Origin: Paenibacillus sp. P25
Lineage (GTDB): Bacteria > Bacillota > Bacilli > Paenibacillales > NBRC-103111
Assembly (NCBI GenBank): GCA_024704175.1
Contig: CP085629.1
Span: forward strand, 3,658,001 to 3,722,000
Reading direction: 5' to 3'
Length of the DNA: 64,000 nt
Part shown: one piece after another, positions 17,234-27,618 of the stretch
Position numbering within the stretch: the stretch's first letter is position 1
How the letters are laid out: each line of letters starts with the position of its first letter
Translations under genes and position numbers: made by a program
The notes under the pieces: model-generated
What the model was told of the DNA's origin: nothing
Databases searched by the model: none
The model's input: only the letters and a program-made list of their open reading frames with translations

Positions 17234-18079
17234 TTATCCCTTGACCGAGCCGGCGGTTAAGCCTTCGACCAGGAACCGCTGAAGATAAGCAAAAGCCAAG
17301 GCGATCGGTACGACGGACAAAACGGAGGCGGCCATCATGCTCCCCCAATTCGTCGTATATAAACCGCGCAGCAGCGAAACGCCGGGGGTCAAGGTCCGGA
17401 AGTCATCCTTGTTGATGAACGTGAAGGCAAACAGAAACTCATTCCACGCTCCGATAAACGCATACAAGGCGGTTGCGATCAGACTCGGCGACGACAGCGG
17501 AATGATCATCCGGAAGACGATGCCGAGCCGGCTGCAGCCGTCGATCATCGCCGATTCCTCCATCTCGTACGGAATGGAGTCGAAGAAGCCCTTCAGCATC
17601 ATGACGCACATCGGCAGCGTGAAGGTCGTATAAGCCAGAATAATAGAGAAGAACGTATCGAGCAGATGCGCTTTCATCATGAAGACGTACAGCGGCGGCA
17701 CCAGCAATACGCTTGGAATGAGCTGCGTCAGCATCATGCCTGTAGACACGTAGCGCACCCCCGGCACGCGGGTCAACCGGCTTAAGGCGTAGGCCGAGAA
17801 GATGGAAATCGCAAGGGAAAGCACCGTGGTGATAAGCGAGACTTTCAGGCTGTTGTAAAAATAAAGCGAAAACTTGGACTGCACCAAAATATTGTTGTAA
17901 TGCTCCAGGGTCGGGTGCAGCGTGATGAAGCTGGGAGCGGCGCTGCGCACCTCAGCCGGCGGCTTGATCGAGGTGCCGAGCATCCACAGGAACGGAAACA
18001 AAGTATAAACCGCAAAGCCCGTGAGAACGGCATAAGTGAGCGACCGGATCCAGGGCCGGTACTTCTTTTCGATCAGCAT
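17234..18079 (-). CDS. carbohydrate ABC transporter permease (MalG/CUT1 type)
   Basis: A 281-aa permease with six membrane segments and the EAA-type loop ESAMIDGCSRLGIVFRMIIPLSSP that contacts the ATPase (shown here by MIDGCSRLGIVF). It is the third gene of a binding protein-permease-permease operon, 9 bp after its partner. No ATPase gene is nearby, so a shared MsmX-type ATPase elsewhere is expected. The sugar is unknown. The gene is intact and the start has GGAGG nearby. Confidence 0.9.
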   Translation of the reverse strand: MLIEKKYRPWIRSLTYAVLTGFAVYTLFPFLWMLGTSIKPPAEVRSAAPSFITLHPTLEHYNNILVQSKFSLYFYNSLKVSLITTVLSLAISIFSAYALSRLTRVPGVRYVSTGMMLTQLIPSVLLVPPLYVFMMKAHLLDTFFSIILAYTTFTLPMCVMMLKGFFDSIPYEMEESAMIDGCSRLGIVFRMIIPLSSPSLIATALYAFIGAWNEFLFAFTFINKDDFRTLTPGVSLLRGLYTTNWGSMMAASVLSVVPIALAFAYLQRFLVEGLTAGSVKG

Positions 18080-18088
18080 AAGCTCCTC

Positions 18089-19051
18089 CTACCCGGCCTT
18101 CGCTTGATTGCCCGCCCGGGTGTACACGTAATAAATAACGCTGCATACGATCATGATGCTCATCATGAAGGTGGACAGGGCGGAAGCCGCACCGTAGTTG
18201 TATTCTTTCATCGCCAGGCGGTAGATCAGGATCGGAAGCGTCTCCGAGGTATGCAGCGGCCCTCCCTGCGTCATCACCCAAATGAAATCGAAATTGATGC
18301 TGGTCCAAATGATATGCATGACGATGATCGTAATCGATACGGTCTTCAGCTCGGGCATGACAATATAACGGAATCTCTTCCAGATGCCTGCCCCGTCGAT
18401 TGCCGCCGCTTCCAGCATTTCCTTCGGGATCGACTGCATGCCGGCCAGCAGGCTGACCGTATAGAACGGGAAGCTGCGCCAAATATTGACGAACGTGACG
18501 GTAAGCGGCGCCGTGTTCATTTCGCCGAGCCAATAATACTTCTGTTTCAGGATCCCGAGCTGAACCATCCATATGTTCAGGATGCCGTAATCCGGCGTAA
18601 GCGACCACGTCCACGTGAGCCCGGCGACCACGATCGGAACGACCCAAGGGATCACAATGATGCCGCGGAAGACCGCCCGTCCCCTGACCGGCTGATTCAA
18701 GGCGAGCGCCGAGACCAGCCCCAGCACATATTCTCCGGCGACGGACAGGACGGTCCAAATGACGGTATTCACTAGCGCCTGACCGAAATATTCCATCTTG
18801 AACACATCCCGGTAGTTGTCCAGGCCGGCAAATCCCTTAACGGACGGGTTGATCAAATTACTGCGGTTGAAGCTGTTCCATATCACCTCAAGCGGCGGCC
18901 AGGCGATCAGCAGCACCAGGAAGAACACGGCCGGCGTTAGAAACAAATAGGCCGTAACGCGCTCTCCCCGGGTCAGGCTCCAGCCGCGCCTGCGGCCGTC
19001 ATCCCGGTTGTTCGTCTTCTTCATCCGTGCGGTGTCCTGCAAGCCGATCAT
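18089..19051 (-). CDS. carbohydrate ABC transporter permease (MalF/CUT1 type)
   Basis: A 320-aa permease. After a short basic N-terminus come six membrane segments and the EAA loop EAAAIDGAGIWKRFRYIVMPEL (centre AAIDGAGIWKRF). Start ATG at 19051 has AAGGAAAG, overlapping the stop of the binding-protein gene; an internal ATG at 19024 is less likely. It pairs with the permease at 17234-18079. Confidence 0.9.
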   Translation of the reverse strand: MIGLQDTARMKKTNNRDDGRRRGWSLTRGERVTAYLFLTPAVFFLVLLIAWPPLEVIWNSFNRSNLINPSVKGFAGLDNYRDVFKMEYFGQALVNTVIWTVLSVAGEYVLGLVSALALNQPVRGRAVFRGIIVIPWVVPIVVAGLTWTWSLTPDYGILNIWMVQLGILKQKYYWLGEMNTAPLTVTFVNIWRSFPFYTVSLLAGMQSIPKEMLEAAAIDGAGIWKRFRYIVMPELKTVSITIIVMHIIWTSINFDFIWVMTQGGPLHTSETLPILIYRLAMKEYNYGAASALSTFMMSIMIVCSVIYYVYTRAGNQAKAG

Positions 19052-19060
19052 CCTCTTTCC

Positions 19061-20389
19061 TTATTTCTCGCCGTACTCCCCGTTCTGTTTCAGTTGCTGG
19101 TTGATTTGATCCGACAGCCATTCGGCCGCTTTTTGCGGCTCTTCGTTCTTCACCAGCACTCGCTGGAGGGAGTCGATCATGGCCTGCGTAATGCCGCCAA
19201 GGGAGACATTCGGGAAGAAGATCCCGATATTCGCGAGCGTCGTAAAATCTTTGCCCCACATATCGTCCCGCTGCACATCCTTGCGAGGCGAACGGTAGTT
19301 GTTGTACTCGCTGCCCTGATAATCCTTGCTCATGACGTATTTGGCCAGCTCCCAGCCCGCTTCCGGATTTTTCGCTTTCTTGAAGACGAACATCGGCGCA
19401 ATTTCCATAAAGGTGGCCGGTTTCTTCCCGGACGGCGGAGCCGCGACCTTCACGTCCTTCATCGTATCCGGATTCTCTTTGACATGGGCGCTCATCCAGT
19501 TGCCGTCGACAACCATGGCGTATTGGCCCTGTGCGAAGTTCGTATCCTCCTCCTGGTAGCCCCAGGCCTTGGCGTCCGGGCTCATGACTTCCTTGTCCTT
19601 CAGGTTTTTATAAAATTGGAACACTTCCGCCGCCCGCTTCATCTCGTCCGGATTGTCCTTCCACGTGTTTTTATATTTGCCGTCCTTTGTCGGCGTTGCC
19701 AGCTCCAGGTCGTTGGAAGCCAAATAGGCAATCAGCTCCTGCGGCGAACGGACACCCGATCCGGCGATGCCGAATGCGTATTTGCCGGTGGCCTGCTTGA
19801 TTTTGGGCGGCGCCGCAAGCGGCTCCTCCCACGTTTTCGGCGGGGCGCTTAAGCCTGCCTGCTTCAGCATGTCCTCGTGATAGAGCAGCGCGCGGATGCC
19901 CAGATAATGCGGAATCGCCACGATTTTGCCGCCGACCGTGACGCCTTTCATGACGTTGGGATAGATGGAATCCTTCTCGCTCCAAGCGTTGAACTTCTCC
20001 GTCAGATCGGCCAGGCCGTCCATTTTGGAGAATTCGCCGATCCACTCGGATAGCCCCCAGCTGATGTCGGGCGGATTGCCGGCATTAATGGCGGCGACAA
20101 GCTTGTCATGCAGGACTTCGAAGGAAACGGTCGTGATATTCAGCTTGATCTCGGGATGCTGATCCTCGAATTTCTTGATCGCCTTCATGTACGCGTCATA
20201 GTCGGCATTGCCGGGGGCCACGATGGACCAGAACTCCAGCGTCGTCTGCTTCTTATCCCCTGCCGCACCGCCTTGAGCGCCGCCGGTCTGCCCGGAACCA
20301 CCAGTTGAACCCCCACCGCACCCGGCCAGCGGCGCGATCGATAAGAGGAGAGCGGGAACCGAAACGAACCGTTTTCCGTTTTGCACCAT
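19061..20389 (-). CDS. sugar-binding lipoprotein of a CUT1 ABC transporter
   Basis: A family-1 solute-binding protein of ~442 aa. The signal peptide ends in the lipobox LAGC, followed by a Gly/Ser-rich linker, so it is anchored to the outer face of the membrane. FEDQHPEIKLNITTV and YAMVVDGNWMSAH are typical of the family. The start at 20389 (MVQNGKRF) places basic residues correctly for a signal peptide and has GGGGTG upstream; the longer reading from 20437 lacks this. First gene of the transporter operon, just downstream of its two-component system. Confidence 0.9.
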   Translation of the reverse strand: MVQNGKRFVSVPALLLSIAPLAGCGGGSTGGSGQTGGAQGGAAGDKKQTTLEFWSIVAPGNADYDAYMKAIKKFEDQHPEIKLNITTVSFEVLHDKLVAAINAGNPPDISWGLSEWIGEFSKMDGLADLTEKFNAWSEKDSIYPNVMKGVTVGGKIVAIPHYLGIRALLYHEDMLKQAGLSAPPKTWEEPLAAPPKIKQATGKYAFGIAGSGVRSPQELIAYLASNDLELATPTKDGKYKNTWKDNPDEMKRAAEVFQFYKNLKDKEVMSPDAKAWGYQEEDTNFAQGQYAMVVDGNWMSAHVKENPDTMKDVKVAAPPSGKKPATFMEIAPMFVFKKAKNPEAGWELAKYVMSKDYQGSEYNNYRSPRKDVQRDDMWGKDFTTLANIGIFFPNVSLGGITQAMIDSLQRVLVKNEEPQKAAEWLSDQINQQLKQNGEYGEK

Positions 20390-20478
20390 GCTTGCACACC
20401 CCATTTGAATAAATTTGTCTTTGCTCGGAAACAGCATAGCACGCTCCTTCAGGCGGCGAACATGCGAAGATGTTCATA

Positions 20479-22121
20479 TCATTGTTCAAAATATTCAGAT
20501 GTTGTAAGGGCTTTCTTTTCCCGTTCTTTCATGCGGTACTCGCCGGGCCGCGACCCCATCTGCTTGCGGAACACCTGGCTGAAATAGCGCTGGTCCGCGT
20601 AGCCCACCTTGTCTGCGATTTCATAAATTTTCAGGTCGCTGTGAACCAGCGGCTCCTTCGCCTTCCTTATGCGCACCTCCGTCAAATAATCCGAGAAGTT
20701 CTCCCCGTCACCTGCTTGAAGAGCGAACAAAAATAATTTTTGTTGAGAAAATAATTCCGCGAGATCTCCTCCAGGGTCACGGCGTGGCAGTATTCCTCGA
20801 CGTATTTCTTAATCGTATGGATCAGCTCCTTGCCGCTCTTGTTCCGGGGATGGGTCTGCGTCCGGGCCTTGGACAGCAGATCGAGCACCAAACCCAGGTC
20901 GATGGGCATCGCTTCCGTGTCCAGCTCCTCCTGATTTTGCTTCAGCCTCTGCAGCAGATCGGCGGCTTCAGCCGGAAAATCTTGCTCCAGCAGCATTTTT
21001 TCCACAGTGATGAGAAGCCGGGAATAGCCCGTTCTTACATCTCTCCAGGTTACGGATTGCGGCGGGGACGGCGTGAGCAAGGCATTCAGCTGACGCATCA
21101 CGCTACCCTGGAGGGAAGCCTGACCGCCCTCCAGATAGAGGGTAAGCCGCTCGATCAAACGCTCCCAGGCCTCCTGATAGGCGGCGTCCGGCCGGAAAGT
21201 CTCATCGTTTTCCCTGCGGTATTCGGCGATATGGCCTTGAAGCTGTGCCGGAGAATGGAGCAGGGCCTGCAGCGATTCCTGGTACGACTGGGCAAGTGCG
21301 TCGTAACGCTGGCGCTGGCGGCCGAGACCGATCCACACCGGGAGCTTCAAGCGGCGCTCGAGTTCGCCACTCAGCTTTTCGAAGAACGGCCGGTCCACGG
21401 GTTTCGCGATCAGCAAATATTCGTTCGTCCGGGAGCTGTTATGGAAATAGAGTCCGTTCCCTGTCATGGCTTCGTCCAATATGTTCCGCACGGCAAAATC
21501 GAACAGCTCCCAATCGCCGCCGTATACCTTCGACAGATGATCGTGTACCGCGAAAAATTTCACAGTGGCCACCCGGTAGCCCTGAGCCGGCGCCGAGATA
21601 TTCAGCTCGTCGCAGCCTACGATTATCTCGCTGTCATCCATGCTGCGGTCGGTCAGAATCCGTTGGAAGAAACGGTCCTTCATCAGCGACAGCCCGCGGC
21701 TCGCCTTCAGCCGCCGGTGAAAATCCGACTGCAGCCGCTCCGATTCCCTGCGCAGCTCGTCCATCGCCCGGCTGAAGATGAGCGCAAGCTCGGTCTCTTT
21801 AAGCGGCTTGAGGACATAGTCGAAGGCGCGGTGCTGCAGGGCCTGCCGGGTATATTCGAAGTCGCCGTATCCGCTGAGCACAATCATTTTGCAGGGAAGC
21901 TTCCGTTCGTCCACCCACCGCAGCAGCTCGAGGCCGTCCATCATCGGCATTTTAATATCAGTTACGACGAGATGGGGCGAAGTTCGCAGAATCAATTCCA
22001 TCGCCTCCCTGCCGTTCCCCGCTTCCCCCGCGAGCTCCAGCTCCAGTCCGCTCCATTCGATGAAAGCGCGGATCTCCCGGCGGATCCAAATTTCGTCATC
22101 CACGACCGCTACTTTATACAT
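20479..22121 (-). CDS. YesN-type response regulator with AraC DNA-binding domain (one frameshift)
   Basis: Receiver domain (residues 1-120, LVVTDIKMPMMDGLELL with the phospho-Asp, FDYVLKPLK), a long middle region, and two AraC helix-turn-helix motifs at the C-terminus (LEEISRNYFLNKNYFCSLFKQ and YEIADKVGYADQRYFSQVF). A GGGG run near 20704 has lost a base: KQVTGE must join NFSDYLTEVRI. The restored protein is ~546 aa. It overlaps the kinase stop by 13 bp. It likely activates the sugar-transport operon that begins 90 bp downstream. Confidence 0.9.
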
Positions 22122-23854
22122 GCCTCTTCGAGCTCCTTCCTTAATGGCAATCGGATGAGAATGCGGGTTCCTGTACCCGCCCTGCTGGTTATCGTCAAGC
22201 CGTACGAAGTGCCGCACAGCATTTGAATCCGGGCCTGCACATTGAGCGACCCGATCGAATCGTCCTTCTTGAGTGCGGGATAGGAACCGGAAGCCTGCAG
22301 AGCGCTGCAAAGCGCGTCAAGCCGGTCCGCCGGGATGCCCGCGCCGTTATCCAGAATCTCCACCGTAAGCTCCCCTTCCCGGGATCGGGCTTCACCGACA
22401 GCTTCAGCAGCCTTCCTCGTGCGGTCCGATGGAATCAGCCCGTGTTCGATGCAGTTCTCTACAACGGGCTGGAAAATGAGCTTCGGGATCAGATAGGTGT
22501 AAGCGTCTTCTTTTACCTGCAGCCGAATGCGCAGCATACCCTCGTACCTCTTGCCAATGATAATCAGATAATTGCGGACGTGCAGCGGCTCCTCTTTGAC
22601 GGGGACCCACTCGTTCTTCATCCGGATGCTGTACCGGAACATATTGCCGAGTGCCTTGCACATCACCTTGATTTCCGGCGCGCTGCGCAGACTCGCGATG
22701 CTGCCCATCGTCTGCAGGGTGTTGTACAGGAAATGAGGGTTGATCTGCACCTGCAGCGCCCTGAGCTCCGCTTCCTTGCGGACGATCTGGGATTGGTATT
22801 CCTCCTCGATGAGCCGCTGGATTTTTTGCGCCATCCGGTTAAAATGATTGCCGAGCAGCTGAATTTCGTCCTGCCCTCTAATGTCCGCGCGGATGTTGAA
22901 ATTTCCGACCTCCAGCTGCTTCATGACGCGGGCTAAGGTTTGGATCGGCCGGGTGATGCTGCGGCTGAGCGTATAGGACAGCAGCAGAACCAGAATGAAC
23001 GAAACGATCATCACGGCCAGAGCGGCGCTGCGGATCATCAGCGTCCGGGGGTTGATCTGGTAGATGTAAATCAGCTTCCAGCCGAAAGCATCAATGGGCT
23101 TGGTAATGATGCGCTGATCCTTCTTGGCTTCGTCGCTGTACAAGGTGCCGACTTGATTCAGATCCGTATGGTAAATGATCCTGTCCGATCCGTCGGTCAG
23201 AATGATCTTGCTGCCGGGAAACAAGTTGTACTTCTCCACCAGATTCCGGAACGGCTGCAGCTTCAAATCGATGCCGACCAGGCCGACCCGGGTCTCGCCG
23301 TGAAATAAGATCGGCTGGGCGTAATGCATAATATCTTCCGCATACATGCGGCTCTGCAGCACCTGGACCCGTGGTTCGGGGCCTTCGATGGCGCTATCTT
23401 GAGGGTAATTGTCGATATACTGCGTTTTGCTGATATAACGGGAGGACGGGCTGAAATAGTGAAACAAATCCCCCTTTTGGTCGAACAAATAAATGCCGAG
23501 GATATCTTTGATTTTGCTGTAGTTGTAGAGGGAGACGAAAAATTGATCGATGTCCCGGGACGTGTCGTAATCGTAGGAGTGATCGGGCGGCGTCTGCTTC
23601 CCGGTTTGCAAAGCGTTCAGCGCCTTGGTGTTGTAGTAAATGTTGTACACTCCGTTGCCCAAATTCTGGAAATATTCGCTGATCTTCTCCTGGATATCCA
23701 CGGCCGTCCGGTTCGTGGTCACCGATACCTCATTGTGAATCGTTTGGGAGACCACAACGAACAGGATCGCTGCAACGATCCCGGCCGGAATCAGCGACGT
23801 AACCATCATGGCGGCGAACAGCTTGGCTTGAATCCGTTTAAACCGCATCCTCAT
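22109..23854 (-). CDS. YesM-type membrane sensor histidine kinase
   Basis: Two membrane segments (about residues 13-35 and 280-302) flank a ~240-residue external sensor region. A HAMP domain follows, then the His_kinase block LQVQINPHFLYNTLQTMGSI (phospho-His in NPHFLYNTL) and an ATPase domain (PVVENCIEHGL, DNGAGIP). It is intact. The start near 23854 (MRMRFKRIQ) puts basic residues before the first helix and has GGGAAG upstream; an ORF start 70 residues earlier adds an implausible leader. It should sense an extracellular sugar and phosphorylate the partner regulator. Confidence 0.88.
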   Translation of the reverse strand: MRMRFKRIQAKLFAAMMVTSLIPAGIVAAILFVVVSQTIHNEVSVTTNRTAVDIQEKISEYFQNLGNGVYNIYYNTKALNALQTGKQTPPDHSYDYDTSRDIDQFFVSLYNYSKIKDILGIYLFDQKGDLFHYFSPSSRYISKTQYIDNYPQDSAIEGPEPRVQVLQSRMYAEDIMHYAQPILFHGETRVGLVGIDLKLQPFRNLVEKYNLFPGSKIILTDGSDRIIYHTDLNQVGTLYSDEAKKDQRIITKPIDAFGWKLIYIYQINPRTLMIRSAALAVMIVSFILVLLLSYTLSRSITRPIQTLARVMKQLEVGNFNIRADIRGQDEIQLLGNHFNRMAQKIQRLIEEEYQSQIVRKEAELRALQVQINPHFLYNTLQTMGSIASLRSAPEIKVMCKALGNMFRYSIRMKNEWVPVKEEPLHVRNYLIIIGKRYEGMLRIRLQVKEDAYTYLIPKLIFQPVVENCIEHGLIPSDRTRKAAEAVGEARSREGELTVEILDNGAGIPADRLDALCSALQASGSYPALKKDDSIGSLNVQARIQMLCGTSYGLTITSRAGTGTRILIRLPLRKELEEACIK

Positions 23855-24046
23855 CCCCCACTTCCCTATTTTTCGGTTTGCCCCAACATATTCTCTACGG
23901 GCGCGGGCAATTCCTCCGGGGGGATGAGGGAAGCGTCTCCATATAACGTTCGCTCGGTCCGTAAGCTTATTGAAGCGATCCGTGAACAAAAAAGCGGGGC
24001 TGATCCATAAGTGGCCGGCATGGCGGAGACAATCCCAAATTCCGAA

Positions 24047-24089
24047 GAAAAAAGCTTCCAAAACCACGATGAAGTGGAAATGGAAGCTT
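24047..24089 (-). terminator. rho-independent terminator after the MFS-transporter operon
   Basis: On the minus strand AAGCTTCCA...TGGAAGCTT (24089-24052) is followed by TTTTTTC. The loop contains a second small pairing. The remaining 23855-24102 gap holds the kinase promoter region and nothing coding. Confidence 0.75.
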
Positions 24090-24102
24090 ACTTTGTGTGA
24101 TA

Positions 24103-25383
24103 TCAGTTCTCAATCGGCTCTACTTTGCCGAGTAGGAACAGGTAGTTCAGAATACCGATGACGATCAGTGCCGCGGAGAAGAGCAGAGCCGGTACGAAGG
24201 AGCCGTAAGCGGATACGAAGAAGCCGGTAATGATCGGGCCCACGACCCCGCCCATGTTGGATACGGTGTTCTGCATGCCGGCAACGATCGACGTCATGTT
24301 CTTAGGAGAAACATCCGACGGCAGAGCCCACACCTGGGAAGCGGCAACCGTCGTTCCCGACTTCGCGATACAGAGGAGCACAACGGCGAGTACCGCGGAA
24401 TGCGCAAAAGCCGCGAAGCCGATGCATGAAGCCATCAGCAGGCCGATGATCAAGAACAGCTTTCTTGTCGCTGTCAGAGAGAGCAGTCCCTTCGAATAAA
24501 TCCGGTCGGACAGCCAGCCGGCGATCACCTCGACCACCATCGCACAGAGCAGTGGAAGCGATGCCACAATACCCATTTCAATCAGGCTCATGCCTCTTTC
24601 CTTCACGAGGTACGTCGGCGACCAGGTGATGAAGAAATAGGAGTTGTAGTTGATCATGAAAAAGCCGATGCACATCGCCCAAATGTTGCGGTACTTGAGG
24701 AGCTGGTACCATTTCATCGGTCGCTCCCGGTCCACCCCTTCTTTCTTCGACTGGCCTTCGCGGATGTACTTCAGCTCCGCCTCGTTCACGCCTTTATGGT
24801 CTTCCGGTCTTTCTTTGAAGTAAACCATCCAAATGATAGACCAGAAGATCCCGAGCATACCGATGATGACAAAGGTCATTTTCCATTGAAACATCGCAAT
24901 CAGCCAAACGATAAGCGGCATGGCGATGGCGCCGCCGAATTTGGAACCACTGTCGAAGATGCCGGCTACCGTCGCACGCTCTTTATCCGGAAACCACTTG
25001 GAGGAAATCCCCGCGTTGCTCGGATAAGCCGCCGCTTCCCCGACACCCAGTGCAATACGGAAGCCGAGAATCGATTTGAAGCCGGTGGCGAGGCCCGTAA
25101 CGGCCGTGGAGAGCGACCACCAGGCTACGGCGAAGCCTAAGGTTTTCTTTTGTCCGATTTTATCTGCAACCCATCCGGACGGAACCTGCAGCAGAGCATA
25201 GGACCAGAAGAAGCCGGATAAAATGACGCCCATCTGGGCCGCATTGAGCCCGAATTCCTTGGTGATGTAAGGCGCGGCGGCGGAAAGCACCGTCCGGTCG
25301 ATATAGTTGATCGCAATGGCCGCCCACATGAGGATGGCGACGACCCAGCGTACGTTCGATCTTTTGGCGAGAGGTGTATGCAT
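24103..25383 (-). CDS. MFS transporter, anion:cation symporter family (GudP/D-galactonate type)
   Basis: About 426 aa with 12 membrane segments. NYIDRTVLSAAAPYI in helix 1 and VGEAAAYPSNAG, then KWFPDKERATVAGIF, are hallmarks of the ACS family, which imports organic and sugar acids such as glucarate, galactonate or tartrate with protons. The start at 25383 (MHTPLAK) has GGAG eight bases upstream; an ATG at 25407 has none. It is the last gene of a four-gene operon with a DapA-family lyase and two oxidoreductases, so the imported acid is probably their substrate. Confidence 0.85.
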   Translation of the reverse strand: MHTPLAKRSNVRWVVAILMWAAIAINYIDRTVLSAAAPYITKEFGLNAAQMGVILSGFFWSYALLQVPSGWVADKIGQKKTLGFAVAWWSLSTAVTGLATGFKSILGFRIALGVGEAAAYPSNAGISSKWFPDKERATVAGIFDSGSKFGGAIAMPLIVWLIAMFQWKMTFVIIGMLGIFWSIIWMVYFKERPEDHKGVNEAELKYIREGQSKKEGVDRERPMKWYQLLKYRNIWAMCIGFFMINYNSYFFITWSPTYLVKERGMSLIEMGIVASLPLLCAMVVEVIAGWLSDRIYSKGLLSLTATRKLFLIIGLLMASCIGFAAFAHSAVLAVVLLCIAKSGTTVAASQVWALPSDVSPKNMTSIVAGMQNTVSNMGGVVGPIITGFFVSAYGSFVPALLFSAALIVIGILNYLFLLGKVEPIEN

Positions 25384-25476
25384 GATGTGATCACTCCGTT
25401 TGATCAATGATGAAAACGCTTTAATTAAGTTCTGAAAAATGCAAGAGGCGGAAGGACAAGCTTCCGCCTCCGGAAG

Positions 25477-26426
25477 CTATAGTCCGTTCATCACGTACTC
25501 AGGCCTTCTGCCGTGTATCAGCACATCGACGATATTGCGCACGCAGGTCATGCCGAGCGCATTGACCGCGCCGTCCGTATAACCCGCGATATGCGGCATG
25601 GCGATGAAATTCGGCGACCGGAACAGCGGGTGCTCGCGCAGCGGCTCCTGCTCGAATACGTCCAGCGCCGCTCCCGCGATCGATCCTTGGGTCAGCGCTT
25701 CATAAAGGGCCTCTTCATCGACAATCCCGCCTCTGGCGCAATTGATCAAATAAGCGCTTTCTTTCATCCGCTTCAGCTCTGCCGGTCCGATCATACTCTT
25801 CGTCTGCTCAGTCAATGCGATATGAAGCGTTATAAAATCGCTGCCCGCCAGAAGCTCCTCGAGCGAAACGAAGGTTACCCCGTGCTCTTCGGCAAAAGCA
25901 TGGTCCGGATAAGGGTCATAGGCCATAATCCGCATATCGAAGCCCCGCGCTCTGCGGGCCACCTCTTTGCCGATGCTGCCGAGCCCGATGATCCCTAGGC
26001 TTTTATTATACACATCCGTACCGAAGATGCGCGGCCACTCTCCTTTTTTCGTAAGATCATCAGCCTGCGGGATTTGTCTTGCCAGAGAAAGCATAAGCGC
26101 GAAGGCAAAATCGGCGACCGCGTGCCGGTTGGCATTCGGTACGTTGGTGACCCATACTTTCCTCTCCTTGGTCGCGGCCAAATCGATATTGTCTACGCCG
26201 ACGCCGTGCTTGCAGACGATCTTAAGTTTAGGCGCTTCCTCCAGCACGCGGGCTGTAATCGCATTGAACGCAACGATGGCGGCATCGGCGCCCTGAGCCT
26301 GCTTAATAAATTCTTCTTCCCCATATCCTCCGGCAAGCGGACCAACTCGATGCCGTGCTTTTCCAGGAACGCCACCGGTTCATCCGAATACTTGGCAAAG
26401 GATGGCGAAGTAGTTACGACTTTCAT
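25477..26426 (-). CDS. D-isomer-specific 2-hydroxyacid dehydrogenase (one frameshift)
   Basis: About 316 aa, phosphoglycerate dehydrogenase-like. The NAD-binding Rossmann motif is LGIIGLGSIGKEVARRA, and the catalytic Arg, Glu and His are in NCARGGIVDEEAL, DVFEQEPL and MPHIAGYT. The GVGVDNIDL block is conserved. A GGGG run near 26320 has lost a base: EDMGEE must join EFIKQAQGADAA; without it the N-terminal catalytic half is cut off. It interconverts a 2-hydroxyacid and 2-oxoacid; the substrate is unknown but is likely an intermediate of this operon. Confidence 0.88.
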
Positions 26427-26451
26427 GACGATGTCTCTCCCTGCTGTAAAA

Positions 26452-27618
26452 TTAATGAGCGAGCAGCCGGTGGTAAATCGCTTCCATATCGGCCAGACTT
26501 AGCACCTTCGGGTTATTGTTCAACAGCCGCGTCACTTTGGAAGCGGATACGGCCATCTCCGGAACATCGGTCTCCTGCACGCCGAAGCTTCTCAGATCCT
26601 GCGGGATTTCGAGCGTCTTCGTCCATTCCACGATCCGTTCGACGACCTTCTCCGCCGCCCCGGCCTGCGAAACGTTTCCCACCTCGATGCCCATCGCTCC
26701 CGCCACCCGGGACAGCCGCTCGGTAATCGCATCCATATTGAACCGCATCACATGCGGGAGCAGCATGGAATTCGCGACGCCGTGAGCGATCTTGAACTTG
26801 CCCCCAAGCGGATATGCGAGTGCATGTACCGCGGCCGTGCCCGCACTCGTCAGTGCCATGCCGCCGTACATCGAGCCGAGAAGCATGTTCTCCCTTGCAT
26901 CGACGGAAGAACCGTTCTGATACGCTTCCACGATGCTGGAAGAAATCAGACGAATCGATTCGAGCGCGAACATATCGCTGATCGGATTGGCTTTGTTCGA
27001 GATAAAAGATTCCAGCGAATGCGTGAACGCATCCATTCCCGTAGCGGCTGTAATCGGCTTCGGTAGCCCCAAGGTCAGCATCGGGTCAATGAACACGAGC
27101 CTCGGCAGCATATGCTTGCTGACGATCCCTACCTTCAGCTCCTCCTCCGGCAGGGTCACAATCGCATTCGGCGTAACCTCCGCTCCGGTACCGGAAGTGG
27201 TTGGAATCAGGATCGTCGGAATGCCCGGTCGCTTCACAAGATCCGTCCCGAGCAGCTCGCGGACCGAACCGCCGCTTGTCTTCAGCACAGACAAAATTTT
27301 CGTCGCATCCAGAACGCTCCCGCCGCCGAGACCGATGAGCACATCGTAGTCTTCTCCGGCGATCCCCCTGTACACTTCCTCGATGTTATGGATCGTCGGC
27401 TCCGGCAGAATGCTTGTGATCATATCCGCCCGGATCCCTTTATCCGCTAACTGCTTCACCAGTTCATCCGCCGCGCCCAGCGCTTTCATCGACGGCTGGG
27501 TAATGAGCAGAGCGGATCGGACGCTTCCAACCAGATGAAGGTGTTCTCCGAGTGACTGCAGCGAATGGCGGCCGGCCACGATATGGCCTGCCGTTTGAAA
27601 TGGATACAGCTTCTGCAT
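26452..27618 (-). CDS. iron-containing alcohol dehydrogenase
   Basis: 388 aa, type III (Fe-dependent) dehydrogenase. GLGGGSVLDATKILSV binds NAD(P), and metal ligands are in GMDAFTHSLESF and AVHALAYPLGGKFKIAHG (parts ALAYPLGGKF, AHG). The ATG at 27618 shares bases with the DapA-family gene's stop (TGATG) and is preceded by AAGGGG, so the two are coupled. It probably reduces or oxidises a hydroxy/semialdehyde intermediate of the sugar-acid-like pathway. Confidence 0.88.
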   Translation of the reverse strand: MQKLYPFQTAGHIVAGRHSLQSLGEHLHLVGSVRSALLITQPSMKALGAADELVKQLADKGIRADMITSILPEPTIHNIEEVYRGIAGEDYDVLIGLGGGSVLDATKILSVLKTSGGSVRELLGTDLVKRPGIPTILIPTTSGTGAEVTPNAIVTLPEEELKVGIVSKHMLPRLVFIDPMLTLGLPKPITAATGMDAFTHSLESFISNKANPISDMFALESIRLISSSIVEAYQNGSSVDARENMLLGSMYGGMALTSAGTAAVHALAYPLGGKFKIAHGVANSMLLPHVMRFNMDAITERLSRVAGAMGIEVGNVSQAGAAEKVVERIVEWTKTLEIPQDLRSFGVQETDVPEMAVSASKVTRLLNNNPKVLSLADMEAIYHRLLAH